The notes under the pieces are model-generated. The model was not told the DNA's origin. It saw only the letters and a list, made by a program, of their open reading frames with translations, and made no database searches. Positions 12,901 to 25,829 of a stretch of DNA of 64,000 nt are shown in pieces. Source of the DNA: Galaxea fascicularis. Taxonomy: Eukaryota; Cnidaria; Anthozoa; Scleractinia; Euphylliidae. Position 1 is the first letter of the stretch, and every line of letters starts with the position of its first letter. The translations under genes and the position numbers were made by a program. The DNA is taken from positions 19,742,225 to 19,806,224 of the forward strand of contig OX419344.1 of the NCBI GenBank assembly GCA_948470475.1, in the 5' to 3' direction.

Positions 12901-15900
12901 CCCATGTAAGTTAACTATGCCTGACTGAAACGAAAACATTTTTTTGTCAATTTTAGAAATTATACAAAATATTGGCGCCAGCTTTGGGACTACCGCCACG
13001 GAAACTGTTACACATTTAACGGAGGAATTACTGATGACGGCGAAAATCAAAGAGTACTTCAATCTCACATCACTGGACCGACTGGCGGTAACTGGACATA
13101 ATTTGACAATTGTCTCTGATTTGTCAATGCGTTAACAGCCGTAATTTTGACAAAATTCTAATGAGTGACTTATGAGCTCTCGGAATTAAGTGAAGCCTAA
13201 GGAGTATAGCTCAATAAATATTAAATCCCAAACTGAGAACTTACTTACAACAACAAATACCTCCGAGAGCTAAACTAATTAAACTTGGTTTGTAGACTGA
13301 TTTTCAATTAAGTTGGAAAGTCATTCAGGTCTGCTCGTCTGCTCGGTGATTGGCTAGAAAAAAACTCGCGACACATTGTCAACCAAAAGGAAGCAAGACC
13401 AAAACAAATCCAATCGCGACCTTCAAAGGCTTGGCGTCGGCAAAATGTAGTGCCTCGCCCTCTGATTGGCCGAATACGCTGTTTGCTTCTGTTGTGATTG
13501 ATGGGATTACTTACTGTGTTAGTTTATCGACGCTCAATTGAAAAGCACTCGAGAACCTTACACTTGCGACTTGTTTCTCTTTCCGTTGATTACATACAGG
13601 TCTTAAGCTGAATCTCTTTATTGAGCAGTCGCAGTACATACCGGAGTTGAGCCATACAGCCGGTGCTAGGGTAGTAATACATGATCAAGGCCAAATACCT
13701 TTTCCCAATAACGAAGGCTATAGTGTCCTTCCTAGCCACTCTACATCGTTCGCAATAAGAAGGGTAAGAGGATGAATCATTAAAACACTTAACTTAAGAA
13801 ACAGGATAATTGAAAGAGTGAACTGTAGGGGTTGCATGCAACAAATTTGTAATCGACTGTTTTACCTTGAAATCAAAAACGGACACCAACAGATCAGAAT
13901 TGGGCCATATTAAAGGAGTAGGCCGTCCTATTTCATGGCTGGTCCCATAATGTCAAGAAAAACCTGAACTTTACAGACAGGAACAAACGACACTTTCCTT
14001 TTAAAAGCAACGGCCCCTACCCGAATTTGTTCAAAAACGTCATCTTTTTTTTTCCACAAGAGTTGTGACTTATTGTCTCTTGAAGGCACGTTTGGTTTGA
14101 GTGGCCATATTAATAAGGTGGTTTTATATTGTGAAAATTCAATGACGCTATCGGTATATATGCTACATTTTCTGTATAAAGAATCTGAATTATGAAGATA
14201 GGAGTGTTTTTCTCTTTACTTATTGTCATATTTCCCACGATCGTTTTTTTTTTAGCCAGGGTAGCTGTAAAAAAACCATTTTGTTTCTCCCTTTCCCGCC
14301 CTCTTTTCATGACTTCGAAACAATAGAGCTCTTTAGTTTGTATCTCTTGTTTTCCCAATTTAGGTTTTGTGATGTTACCCTGGAGAGCTGCAGGAGCACA
14401 AAACGAATCTGTTCCTCACTTTATCTGTTCCCCCAAGGTATTGTGCTGGCTGGCAAAATATTAGTTATTTCCCGGAGTTTGTTATGAAATTTTTTTCTGC
14501 TGAAGGTTTCGGTTGGCAAGTACTGAAGTGTGATAGCAGTGTGAGTGCTGCTGGCTGGCGAAATGTGGATTGTTGTGAGACATTTGTATATCCTCCCCCC
14601 CCCCCCCCCTCCCACTGAAGGGTTGATGTGAGGCATTTTGCCACGCCCATTTTGTCTTAGGACAATTTGCACCTGACTGGGAAACCAACCAATTTTATCT
14701 AGCTGGCTGGGAAATATCTTGTGTGTCTTGCTGACAAAAAGGAACAAAAAAAGACCTGAAAATGCCTGAATAACATTTAGTTTTATTAACTGGGGTATAA
14801 TAATACATTTTTCAACACATTGGTCGTTTTGTGCCCCTGGAGCTGTTTCTTTGAAAATTCTTTTTATTCTCGTGCATACAGTTAAGCTTAATTCCTGAAA
14901 CGACAAAAGGCAAATCCATTTGGAAACTTCACGACTTACATTGGGAAAACAAAATATACTTGAGGCTAAACAGGTCTATTTAAGCTATGCTCTACGATTT
15001 TAGGCAAAGTAATTGTTGTTGTTATCATATGAAAATGAAAATCGGCAGGTATAAACTGGGTATAAAGCTTTGAGGTTTTCAAAGGGAGATGACGAAGTCT
15101 TACAAGATGGCAATTACATCATCATTCCTGGTTGCCATCTTGGATCTCCTGCTTTCTCTCAAAAATCTCTGAAAACCCACCAAGTTCACTTAGAAAGGAT
15201 AACCTGTAAAAAAACACACACGCGCGCGATAACGAGGTAAAAAGAGTAACTCATACGATGGCAAAAATTAATCTGCGGAGATTGTTTTGTTAAAATATGA
15301 AAAGTCGTGAATATTCAAACTCAGCTGGAGCTCTAGGTGTCCTCATCCCCAAGCCTTCTCAAAAAATGTATTGTGTTAAAATTAAAATTTAGAAGAAAAG
15401 ATATGAAAAAGGATTCTTCACGTACCATGAACAACATATTAACGATGTTTGCTCATATTCGAAATGAAACCTAGAGATGCTAACTAACTCATTTATATCT
15501 TCATTGATTCCGTCCCTTTAGCGAAATGTTTGGAAACAATTCAACGGAAGCTGGTTACTGGTGGACTTGAATTGCGAAAAACAATGCCCAACACCTTGCA
15601 GGTAGCCTTCGTTCACCTTAAGAACAAAGTAAAATACATACAGAGAACACAGTACAAATTACGGATAAGGAGAAGGGCAAAAGATAGTAAAACTTGCCCT
15701 GAAGTTATCATAAATGAGTAACAGAAGAAGGGCTGCACGTTTTATGGTGAGCAAGGCAACCTCATTCCCAGAACCTTTTCAGCGCAGGGAAAGGTCCTGG
15801 GACCGAGGTTGCTGAAACTAGTGTATACGTCATGTTGATCAAACCCTAACAACAACAACAACAACAACAACAACAAAGAACCCATATAGTCAAAGTAATT

Positions 15901-17550
15901 TGAAAGTATTTGGTGCAAATTCTGGAGAACAAGGATGTGTGGCTGTGATCTTTTGTGCATTGGTATTAAGCGATATGAAAGGTAAACAAACAATTATAAT
16001 CACCTGGTACAAATCATGAATATGCGAAAATGAATTATATGTCGTTCATTTAAAAGTATGATATATTACTGCTGGCATTTATTTATTTTGATACAGGAAA
16101 GTTTAAGATATTTGATTGCTATGCTAGAAATGCCTACGGTAAAAGCCATTCTCGGGGTACTTGTGTTGCTATTAGAAGTGCCATCCATTCAAAACTTAAT
16201 ACAATATTTCCAAGTGATACATGCAAGAGGTGAGGTTTATGAACTCAAAGGAGTGCATGTTATTCAATAAGACATAAATGAACTTGCGAGCAATGGCAGT
16301 GAAAACGTGGAGTAGCAAATTGCAATTTCCAAAATATCCATTTGCGATTTGGAGGCCCGGGTTAAGGCCAGTATGGCCTCTAGTTCAGGACGAATTAAGT
16401 TAATTCACGCAGGATGCAGCTTCAATTTTCCTCTATGATTCATTACATTCTCCATTTCAAACAATCAATCAATCAATCAATCAGTCAATTAGCCAGTCTT
16501 TCTTCAATCATTTGGTGTACAAATCAATTGATACCTGTATAAGCCCTCTTAAGCCATGAAAAAGGCACCTTTCATCAGTTGAAAACAACAACAAATGAAA
16601 TCCAACAGTTATAATTATTACTCTATAACAAAGTGTTAAAGTTCTGGCTGGAAAAAGAATTCAATCCACCGGTGATGATGTTTCAATCTTTCTTTCAGGG
16701 AGGTTCAATATAGGACCACGCTATCGATGGGTTATTGGCCTTCAGACGGATATGAGGTAATCTAATCAGTTTAGCCATGTAATGTTACTCAGTTGTGAAA
16801 ACAGTAAAGCAGAGGTTTGTGCAGTGATCTTGTAGGATAATAGAACCATTCTAGTGTATTCTGGGATGTTAATCCGCGCTTTGCTTTTTGTTATGTTGTG
16901 TCCAGGATATTCTTGCAAGTCGAATTAACGGTAACAGTGCCCTGTCAAAAGAATTGGAACACGGATACTACTTCCTAAGGTATGGATACTAGTATTTAGT
17001 GCAGCCTCCCTCTTACCACAAACGTCAAGACTGGAACTGCGAAAGGCTGGATTTTAATGGTTCTGAATTAAAATGTCTGTTGGAGAAATAGAATATTGTC
17101 GCAACTACGAACGTATTACGCTTGGAAGCAAGCGAGAAACGTATATATTTTTTTAAGATCTGTCTGTTTGTCCAGGAATTATTTTGTGTTTTGTAAATCC
17201 TCCTAACAAATTTATCTAAAGAATCTGTGACCCACATAGAGTTATCTTTAATTATGTCAACGTTGTGCGAGCTTTTGTCATTAACGTGGATTGGTAAGCT
17301 CAAACCAGCACATGTATTTTTCATGGAACTAGTCAACTGTCTCGGTGGGTGTTACTACCCTATTTTATGATTAGAATGGCAGAGATATTTTATTCTTTAT
17401 TTAGCGAGAACTTTCTCCAAGTGAAAGTCTACTATGAGCAACTTAATTATGAAAAGGTCACTGAAAGAATTAGCTATAGGGTAAGTTGATGTTTTATTAT
17501 AACTCTTTCTTTTGTTCCTTGTTCTGTATCATCATTACCATCATCATCAC

Positions 17551-17614
<64 letters not shown>

Positions 17615-18519
17615 GTCATCGTCATCATCATCATCATCATCGTCATTAACATCTTCATCATTCTACTGTTCAGTGATGTCCTTCTCTAAAATGAGTCATA
17701 AGATTAGTTTGGCTCTAAATCTGCTTTGTTAGCTATACCGTTTCATGCACTGCCTTGGTTCTCCTTCCACCACCGAGCTAATCAAGCTTCCCTCTTGCCC
17801 TACTGTGAGGAAATTGCAAAAAATTATATATCACAATTTGTCAACAATTTTGTCGTTTACGGCTCTGTTTTGCCACTTCTTTCAGGCGTTTGAATATTTG
17901 TTTAGCATCATGTGCCAAAAAAATTATGAGATATATTTTTTTTTCACTGGATTTCCTTGTCACGGATATCTATCTAAACATCATCCGCTCGAAATGCCAT
18001 GACATAAGCTTAGCATGGGATTTGCCCGCTCGAGATACACTCTTTTTCCTTTTGTTTAAGAACATTTTTAAGAACGTTAAGGCTGAGATTAACTAACATT
18101 TTAATAACTTGCGAAGAACATAGGAAGCCGGACAAGCATCATGTGACAACCAACGTGATACCACATTATAGCAAACAATGCAGTGTAACTTTTAAGTAAA
18201 GTTTTAAGTAACTTTTAAAAGAACATGTTAAGAACGTTTCAGGCTCAAATCGCAATATAAAGAAGTCTCAGCTCCAAAATTAGGCGTTCATATGAAAAAG
18301 AGAAGTTTCAGTGGGCTTCTGACTTGTGTCATACTCAAATAATTTGCCTTTTTTGATGGGTAGGGTGTAAACCTAGTTGCTGATATCGGAGGCCAGCTTG
18401 AACTTTGGATTGGAATATCGGTATTAACATGCTGCGAGTTCTTGGAATTGGCGTGGATGATCATACAGACTGCTTTTGAACGACTTTCACGGAGGAATGT
18501 CATACATGTAACGGCATGA
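9962..18519 (+). CDS. DEG/ENaC-type sodium channel B, lacking two cysteine-rich exons
   Basis: Second channel of the tandem array. Exons: 9962-10225, 10691-10796, 11568-12108, 12957-13087, 13600-13763, 15522-15601, 16699-16756, 16906-16979, 17405-17480, 18364-18519; they sum to 1650 nt (549 residues) with no internal stop. ATG at 9962 is the first in frame after an upstream stop. Visible: gating motif HG (residues 34-35), TM1 at about 50-75, FPAVTICN at 92-99, an acidic low-complexity insert at about 125-270 including an Asp/Tyr block, [21 protein letters not shown], and TM2 with LTCCEF. Odd points: no counterpart of the DPFKNGSC and CLxxC...CGC exons in the 1.76 kb intron after 13763; the exon at 15522 has one extra base relative to C, which keeps the frame after that loss; and GGQLELWIG has Glu where A and C have Gly. 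It may be a diverged subunit, a regulatory partner or a decaying copy. Confidence 0.8.
10840..11285 (+). repeat. Dispersed repeat copy 1, split by a nested insertion
   Basis: In intron 2 of gene B. Shares a series of blocks with 33395-33710: AAACTGTGG(T/C)GCTGCG, GCGTTAGCCCTTCGTCAGA-type block, GGTTGTGTG, and GATGAATTTTTGTT. Copy 1 is interrupted at 10860-11070 by another element; copy 2 is not. Confidence 0.7.
10860..11070. mobile_element. 211-bp MITE nested in a dispersed repeat, with 6-bp target duplication
   Basis: Terminal inverted repeats GAGGGTCCCCTATAC and GTATAGGGAACCCTC; flanked on both sides by AAGAAA (10854-10859 and 11071-11076). The uninterrupted copy near 33405 shows TCTATAGAAACTG at this place, i.e. 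an empty site. The interior carries many CGTGAA/CGTGAT words in an otherwise AT-rich sequence. No coding capacity. Confidence 0.75.
12132..12453. mobile_element. MITE-like inverted repeat in gene B intron
   Basis: Arm AGGCAACGACTATGGCCACG with AACGGAAACG pairs with CGTTTTCGTTGGCGTTGCGG...CTTTGC at the other end. It begins about 25 nt after the donor of the 11568-12108 exon. Non-coding. Confidence 0.55.
12788..12855. repeat. (CAAT)n microsatellite
   Basis: Imperfect CAAT/AATC tract about 100 nt upstream of the 12957 exon of gene B. A second CAAT tract is at 16462-16492. Confidence 0.8.
17529..17657. repeat. (CAT)n microsatellite
   Basis: Long ATC/CAT trinucleotide tract with a few CGT interruptions, in the last intron of gene B about 50 nt after the donor at 17480. 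Confidence 0.9.
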
Positions 18520-18769
18520 TCAGCTTTAGATTTGATCATGACTGATCAACTGAAAGTTCTTTTTTCTTTTTGTCTGGTATGTATTACTCGCGCATCTTAA
18601 CAATACCCCCATTACTTAACAAAACCGTGGATGCACTGGAATCGAATCGAAGAGAAGGAGCTGGAATGTTTTCATTTTACTGAAAGGTTGACCCGCCATC
18701 AGTGAGCTTAAACATTGAGGAAATTTCATTCTTTAAGAGCTCTACATCATTATGTATATATTATTTGAA

Positions 18770-18775
18770 AATAAA
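18770..18775 (+). terminator. Poly(A) signal AATAAA, gene B
   Basis: AATAAA about 250 nt past the TGA of gene B; another lies at 18842-18847. The first canonical signals after the stop. Confidence 0.45.
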
Positions 18776-18849
18776 AATGTATATAAAACAACAAGACATT
18801 GTAAACATATAAATGCACGTACTTAAATTCGTACAAATAGTAATAAAGT

Positions 18850-21833
18850 ACGTTTCGAAAACAATGTAATATCAATGCATATGGCTCGTATCTCGTCGGA
18901 AGGGAAACTAAAGATTTTCCTAGATCTTAAATGTTTCCAGTTCCGGTACTATGAGGTAATTTCGAACTTACTGTAAAACAAGGCGAAGGTAGCACACGCA
19001 TTCCATGCTGAATGGTCTATAGGCCGTTCCGGAGTTGCGCAGGAAACTGGGGCGAGTTTTAAATTTAAAGTAATCGCTAAATTGACACTATCACATGAAA
19101 GATTGGTCATTTGACCAAGTTTGATTCTTTTAGGCTGAACAGAGACCAAGATATGGACCTTGAAACATAGCTCAAAATCCATACAAACGTCTCTAATATT
19201 GAGGCTGCGTCCCCCAAAACCATATAAAGTCTTAAAAATATTATTCAGTTTTCTGACAACTGTAAAACCCCGTCATCCACCTACTATTTGAAAATAACTG
19301 AGGTCAAAATCATTATGTTTGCCAATTTTTAAGAATATCACAGAAATCGTTAAAAAAACACAGAGTATGCATAGTTTTATGGAAAAAAGAGACGTTTGTA
19401 TAGATTTTGAACCATGTTTCAAGGTCCATAACTTGTTGTTTCTGCAACCTTAAAGAATCAAACTTGGTTAAACGATCAATCTTCCATGTGATAATGTCAA
19501 TTTATCGATTACTTCAAATTTGACACTCGTTCCAGTTCCCTGCGCAACTCCGAAACGGCCTATGATGTATTAAGTTAAATCTACTAGCGTTCTAACACGA
19601 ATGCCTGTCTCTGATTGGCTATGCTACTCGCTATCTATTCTCTGATAGATAGTGAGTAGCGTTTAATTTGTCAACAAAATGGTGACCGCTTCTTCACGCT
19701 TTCCAAGTGTTTGCAGGGAGAATTTAGATAATTTACTTGTTTAGTTTTGAACGACTAGTGGATTTATACTCGCTCGCGATTTCTGTGGTTCGCCCTCATC
19801 AGCTATCACGCGATAGAAATCTCGAGCTCATAATCTAATTGTTAGTCAGTAACAGAAAACGCCAAGAGACTCTAACTATCTTTCCTTGAATTGTCCCAAG
19901 ATTTTCTGAATGAGTCACGGCTACGTACTCTTTCAAGTCGGCATCCTTTAACAAACGAACCGGTCAGTGGTCGGTCAATGAGTGATTACGAATTAACACC
20001 AAATGGAAACAAACTCTATGACAAACGGAATCCCAAGCAAAAGTGAATATATTATATATATATATTTATTTTATTTTTATTTTATTTTATTAAAGTGACA
20101 GAAAAAATTACAACTTTAGAGTATTTTCAGTGGTTCAAAAAATTAATGCTTCAAGTAGCGCTCCGGTTCAAAGCAACCGCTGTCAATTTTATTTTTAATT
20201 AACAACATTGCGATGGCTTTAGAACGCTCTTGTTGGTTTTGACTGATACATTGTGTTTGATTTATAGCAATTAAGGATAACAACGAAGATTATTGGCTTT
20301 TGTTGAATAGCGACATCGTGCGCCACTCTTATTATTAGTGGCATGGTGAAGCCATGGTTGGCCCCAACTAACCCGCATGCTGTTTTTTTGTCTTTGTTTG
20401 CTTGGTAATTCTTCACACAATAGACATAGGAAGACAAACTTTCAATCTTCCCTTTTTTTATTAATCCTGACAGAATGGCTCTTAGTTTTTTACCGGTATA
20501 ATTTTTTTTTATTGCCATCTCGCTCAGCCGGAATGTTATTGTTAAATTGAATGGTGCAGCAAAGAATATAAGAGTACAACCGTTCAGCTTGTTTTATCTA
20601 CTAATTATAAATCAAGATAACTGTTTAAGTAAAATGAATAAAGTAGCACATATCTGTTATATTTTGAACACTTAAAACTAGCCACAGTAAGGTCCACTCT
20701 TCGTCTACTTCAGATGTTAGGCTAGGTAATTGAATTAGTCATTTTATTCCGGTAGCTAAACAAAACTTCACAAAATATTCTGTCCGCAGCTCTTAATTAA
20801 ATCGGTTAAGTAAAGCAGATAGCCAAAAATATTATTAGAAGTCCAGCTTTTACAGGTTGAATGCCTCAAGAAGTCGTACACCAGCTTATGAATAATATAC
20901 ACGCTTTTATAACAAACAATTCTTTTAACAGTTACCTTGGAGAGATCGCGGAAAAATTGTTTGGGGACAGTTGTTCTGCTGTCATGAAGCAAATGAAAGA
21001 TATCGAAGTTGGAGATTAGTTGACTGCATGGCTAAAGGTGAAATGCCTAATAGCTTCTTGCAAGAAACTTAAAATTTATTGAATTATTTTCGTTTTTACG
21101 TAAGCCACGAGCACACATCATGTTTCATCACATATGATCGGTGTTGAGAAACAAGAAGTTAATAGACGTTATGTTCCGTTTACGAAATGTTATCGCTTAT
21201 ATGGGAGCATGAAAATGTGAAATCGTACAATACTTCCTAGGTAAAGAACAGATCGATGCCAATTTCAGTTCTCTTTATCCTTATGAATAAACAAGAGAAG
21301 CAATTTATATCCCTGGTACCCGATTGGTTCATTTTTACAACCAAAATGCAAACGCTTCCGCCCCGGTACGTACATAATTCATTATTCTTTCAAATTCTGA
21401 AGTAGCTGGATTGAAAGGCAACGACGCCTATTTCACTGGTAAGTGGCTTTTACTACGATTTCTTAGTTAATTTACCTATTTGTGGTGTAACAGCTATCAT
21501 AATACAACGACACATAACACTAAGTTGGCAGACATTTAATCTAACGATGTTTGTGGTTTCCTGTCTAAGTAGCTAGTGTCAATTCTGCGTACTTGAATGT
21601 GTAAATTGAAAAAAACGGTTAGCTTTCTTTTATAGTTATTTGAAAAAGCAAGGCCTGTTTCATTCTTTGAACTTTACATCGTTCCTTATTACTTCAAAGA
21701 CACTTTTTAAAACTAAACTCTTCTTTTGTTTTCTTTCATGCCTACGTAGTCAATATTCTAGGTTTCAAAAGCATTGCTAGAAACTTAAAAGGCGGAGAGT
21801 CTGCTAAAGAATAAAGACTGGGCAGAATTACAA
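18850..21833. other. Intergenic between genes B and C
   Basis: Besides the foldback element at 19019-19563 and an AT-only stretch near 20048-20092, I see no exon or recognisable repeat. ORFs on the minus strand near 20.2-21.0 kb show no domain or splice support. Confidence 0.45.
19019..19563. mobile_element. 545-bp foldback element between genes B and C
   Basis: Left arm (19019-19194) begins ATAGGCCGTTCCGGAGTTGC and ends CAAACGTCTCT; right arm (19386-19563) begins AGAGACGTTTG and ends CAACTCCGAAACGGCCTAT. Arms of about 175 bp with scattered differences, centre about 190 bp with no ORF. A small hairpin (CTACTCGCTATCTAT) follows at 19624-19659. Confidence 0.7.
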
Positions 21834-21933
21834 TATGATACAGCATGAAGTGTTTTATAATTTTTTACTATTGCAAATCGCAAACACACAGGTATATCGC
21901 ATTTTTTTTAATTTAATTTATCGAAGGAATATA

Positions 21934-24900
21934 ATGACAGGTGGCGGTTCAGATAAATTAGCCGAAAACAGTGAGATGTCCCATTCGGCAAAAGATCTAA
22001 TAAAGGATTTCTGTAACTACACGACCACACATGGTGTTGGAAGACTAGCTGAAGCAAAGACGGTTTTCAGTCGATTTATTTGGACTATTTTCATACTCGG
22101 CGCCTTCGCGATGTTCTTCTACCAGACGCGTGGCTTATTTGAATTGTATCTCAGTCGACCTGTCTCCACAGTGGTCAAAGTCAAGCATAACGCGGTGAGT
22201 GACGTCCTTTAATCAATTGTTTTCATAACTACTGTGGTGATTTATACTGTGCGATAATAAGGAAAACACTTTAGTCATGAAAAACTGATAGATTCATCCA
22301 ACGTGTTAACAGTGTACAAAAGATCCACAACGATCACCTTTACGAATCTATTGTTTGATAACAAAGAAAGTTTGACTACTGTTTCTTAGACCTTGAAAAT
22401 TTCTAATTACTGAAACACCTCCTAGGGGATAGTTTGGGACGTTCACTTTAGTTGTTATCGCGCATCGTTACTGCGGATGCAAACAACGTCCGGTTGTTCA
22501 AACGCCGATTAACCTAATCCAGGATTAGCGTAAACTTTGGTTGCAGTTTTTAACTTTAGATGAAAGTCGTTTCCGCTGCTTTTTCTTTTTCAGGATTGCC
22601 TTCCCCTAATCTAAAATGTTGCAGAATATCAGAATTGAACAACGTTTGGGGACAGAGAAATAACCTCCTTGATTAACTTTTAATCTTGGATTAGCGTTAA
22701 TCGGCTTTCGAACAACCGGGCCCTGATGTTAATGCACGTTATACATTGAACGCATGCGTTGAGTAAGAATATGCAGACAATTAAAGTGCACCTACACCCA
22801 AAAAAAAATTTTTATGTTTTTTTGCTAAAATAATTATTTCTACCTGTTCCAAAAGCATTGCGCCTTTTTTCTTCTTTTTTGTCAAATATTGGTTTTTCTA
22901 TAGACTTCAAAACTTACGAAAAAGTAAGCATCATTTGGTACACGACCAAGTCAGGGTGGGCGTGGGTCTATTCTTGATTTGGAGTCACAAACTGATTTCT
23001 ATTGCATTGATTTGTAAACATGTAAGCAAAACAGTTTTTGACGTCAAATCAAGAATAGCCTAGCTCCTCTTCTGAGTTGGTCGTGTACCAAATGATGCCT
23101 ACTTTTTTGTAAGTTTGGAAGCCTATAAAAAGCCATGAAAAAAAAAAGGGCGAGATGTTTTTCGAACTTTTTCAAAGATTTATTTTAGCCATAAAGGATT
23201 TTGGGTGTGGGTGCGCTTTAACTGAAACTAGTGTTCCGAAAATTTACATTGTTGTTTTGATATTAAACAGAAAGTGCTATTCCCTGCAGTCATCATTTGC
23301 AACCAAAATCCTGTCAGAGAAGACCAGATACCAGACGGCTACTTTAGCTCGATATATAAGGAAATACGTGAGAAGCTAAGCGAGTCAGGTACATAAAATT
23401 TAAAGGAGCATTGTCATGCTATTTCGGTCCGTTGTAAGATGTTCAAAGATGTCTTAAAATCGGGGGGAAACTGAAAAAGATGATAAAGCAGTTTATTTAC
23501 TCAGTACTGTGTTAGTGCGCATGCACTGAGACTAAATACAGTCTTCTTCAGTTACAGATGGCAAGAATGGAATGGATTCCGTTTTGAAAACTTTAAGCTT
23601 GATTTTTCAAATTCTCGCACGTCGTCCTGAAGCCACAACAAAATTTACTGTGGATGACTTTTCCTGCAAAAAGATCGATTGGTATCTTTTTCTTAAATTT
23701 CAAGGAATGTTTCGGCGCGAGTAAAGATCATTAAGTAGCATTTCTGGGAAGAAGTAACACCGTTCTCTCATGACGGTGCCCCTTAAGCGTTTTGTCAATA
23801 GACATATTTCAAGTAGTGTCAACCCGAAGGTACAAAGCCAATCGAGTCAAGTGGCTCAAAATTATATTAATATCTAACAAGAAAATTACAACAGTGAAAG
23901 ACATTACTTTCTCTTTTACTAGTAACTGCATATACGCCCGGCTCAAATTTGCTTAATTTGTCTTAGTTTTTTTTTTTTTTAGAATGCTTGATACATTATA
24001 ACTGTCATCTTCTTCATCATCATCGTCAAAGTCATCAACGTCATTCAGTATTTTAAGGGTACAGAGGGACCGTCAACTTTTTCAATCCGTGTACAATAGC
24101 CAATTTGCATTACAACCTACCATTAATTTCCTTGCAGTGTGACTGGGTAAAACACATCATGTGATACAAATTCGGTAGACCCGTATCAGTCGATATCTGC
24201 CGTCCGATCATTCGATTTTATTGAGTAAAAGAAACAACGGTTGGCAAAACAAGAATCTCGTTCTGTAGAAGCCAGCAACGAAGAAAGTTATATATTTATT
24301 TATTTAAGAGGAAGATATAACGAAGAGACAAGATTCTCTGTTACTCCGAGTTTCGTGCTCACGCACTCAACCTGAGTAACAGAGAATCTGGTCTCTTCGT
24401 TATATCTTCCTCTTATCCAAAGCTCTACACTTAAAAGTGTGTTGAGCACTGTTTTAACGGCATTAGCCACTCTATTACACGTATTTATTTATTTATTTGC
24501 CAAAAGGCATGTAGAAAAGCGAGGGGTCAAACGCCTCTTACGACGCCGGCCTAACTACCTAAAATTAGATTACTAAATTAAAAGCCTTGTTTCAAAAGTG
24601 GTACCAGGAAATATAGAGAAATCCACAAAATTTGCCGTTAACATCTCAGTAAAGGTCCGGTTTCGTTTTTAGTCAATATAGTGACATTAAAACTATTTCC
24701 TTAAGGGAAACATATCTTAAGCTTAAAATTCATCATTTGCTTGCAACTTGTTGTGCAAAGTTCAGTGGCGTGGGGACTGAATTAAAGAGGGAAAGTTTTC
24801 TTCCTTGATACAGTAGCAAAGACATTCGCATAAGTTCGACGTTCAGTTGGAGATGAAGAGGCTTTATATCGAATAAACCTTATAATTAGTTGAGCCGTTT

Positions 24901-25581
24901 GTTCAACTGATCAATGTATGTGATCACAGATTTTCAGAAACTTTTTGAGGAAGATCCTCCAGCCAAAAGCAATGATACAACTTCACCCGCAGTGGAAGTT
25001 CCTACAGCCACAAGTAATACATCTATACCAGAGGAGGATTCCACAGACGAAAGCGGTTCAACAACTTTACCAGAGGAAGATTCCACGGCCGAAAGCGGTA
25101 CAAGTTTACCACGGGAGGTTCGTTCAGCCAGAAGCAGCGAAACAGAATCGCCAGAGGAGGGTAGTTCAGACAAAAGCGATGATACAAATTTATCAGACAT
25201 CGACCCAGAAAAACAACTTGAAGTTGAATATCTAGTACAGGAGATGTTGGTAGCGAAGCTAGCGGTAGAAAACTACACAACGTTGCGTAGTATGGGACAC
25301 CAGTTTGAGGACTTTGTGTTTGATTGTAGCTTTAAAGGAAATGATTGTAGGTGAGGTTTTCAGTTGTCATGATCTTTGTTGATATCATTGTCCTTGTCCT
25401 TGTCCTTGTCGTTTTCGTCGCCTTTGTCCTTCTTGTTGTCGTTGTCTTTCAGTTATCTTTCTCATCATCGTTGCCGTCGTCCCTGACGTTTTCGTTTAAC
25501 CTTCACTGTCACTGAAGAGATGACAGCATGGATGCGCTGCGCGGACTTAATGAAATGAAAATAGATGGATGGATGGATGGA

Positions 25582-25641
<60 letters not shown>

Positions 25642-25673
25642 CGACTGGCTGAGTGACTGAATGACTGACTAAC

Positions 25674-25723
<50 letters not shown>

Positions 25724-25785
25724 GTTGGTTGGTTGGTTGGTTGATTGATTGATTGATTGGTTGGTTGGTTGGTTGGTTGGTTGAC

Positions 25786-25829
<44 letters not shown>

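Noticed and set aside
13810..13905. Possible remnant of the missing DPFKNGSC exon (frame reads IIERV near 13812)
   Set aside because: Only five residues agree, it begins just 48 nt after the donor and the conserved KNGSC is absent; too weak to call.
16058..16270. 70-codon ORF in gene B intron
   Set aside because: No paralogous exon in A or C at this place and no motif; another frame looks vaguely LINE-like but is too short.
24934..25280. Three ORFs antisense or out of frame to the channel C acidic exon
   Set aside because: Low-complexity composition keeps other frames open; the real frame is fixed by the [11 protein letters not shown] end.
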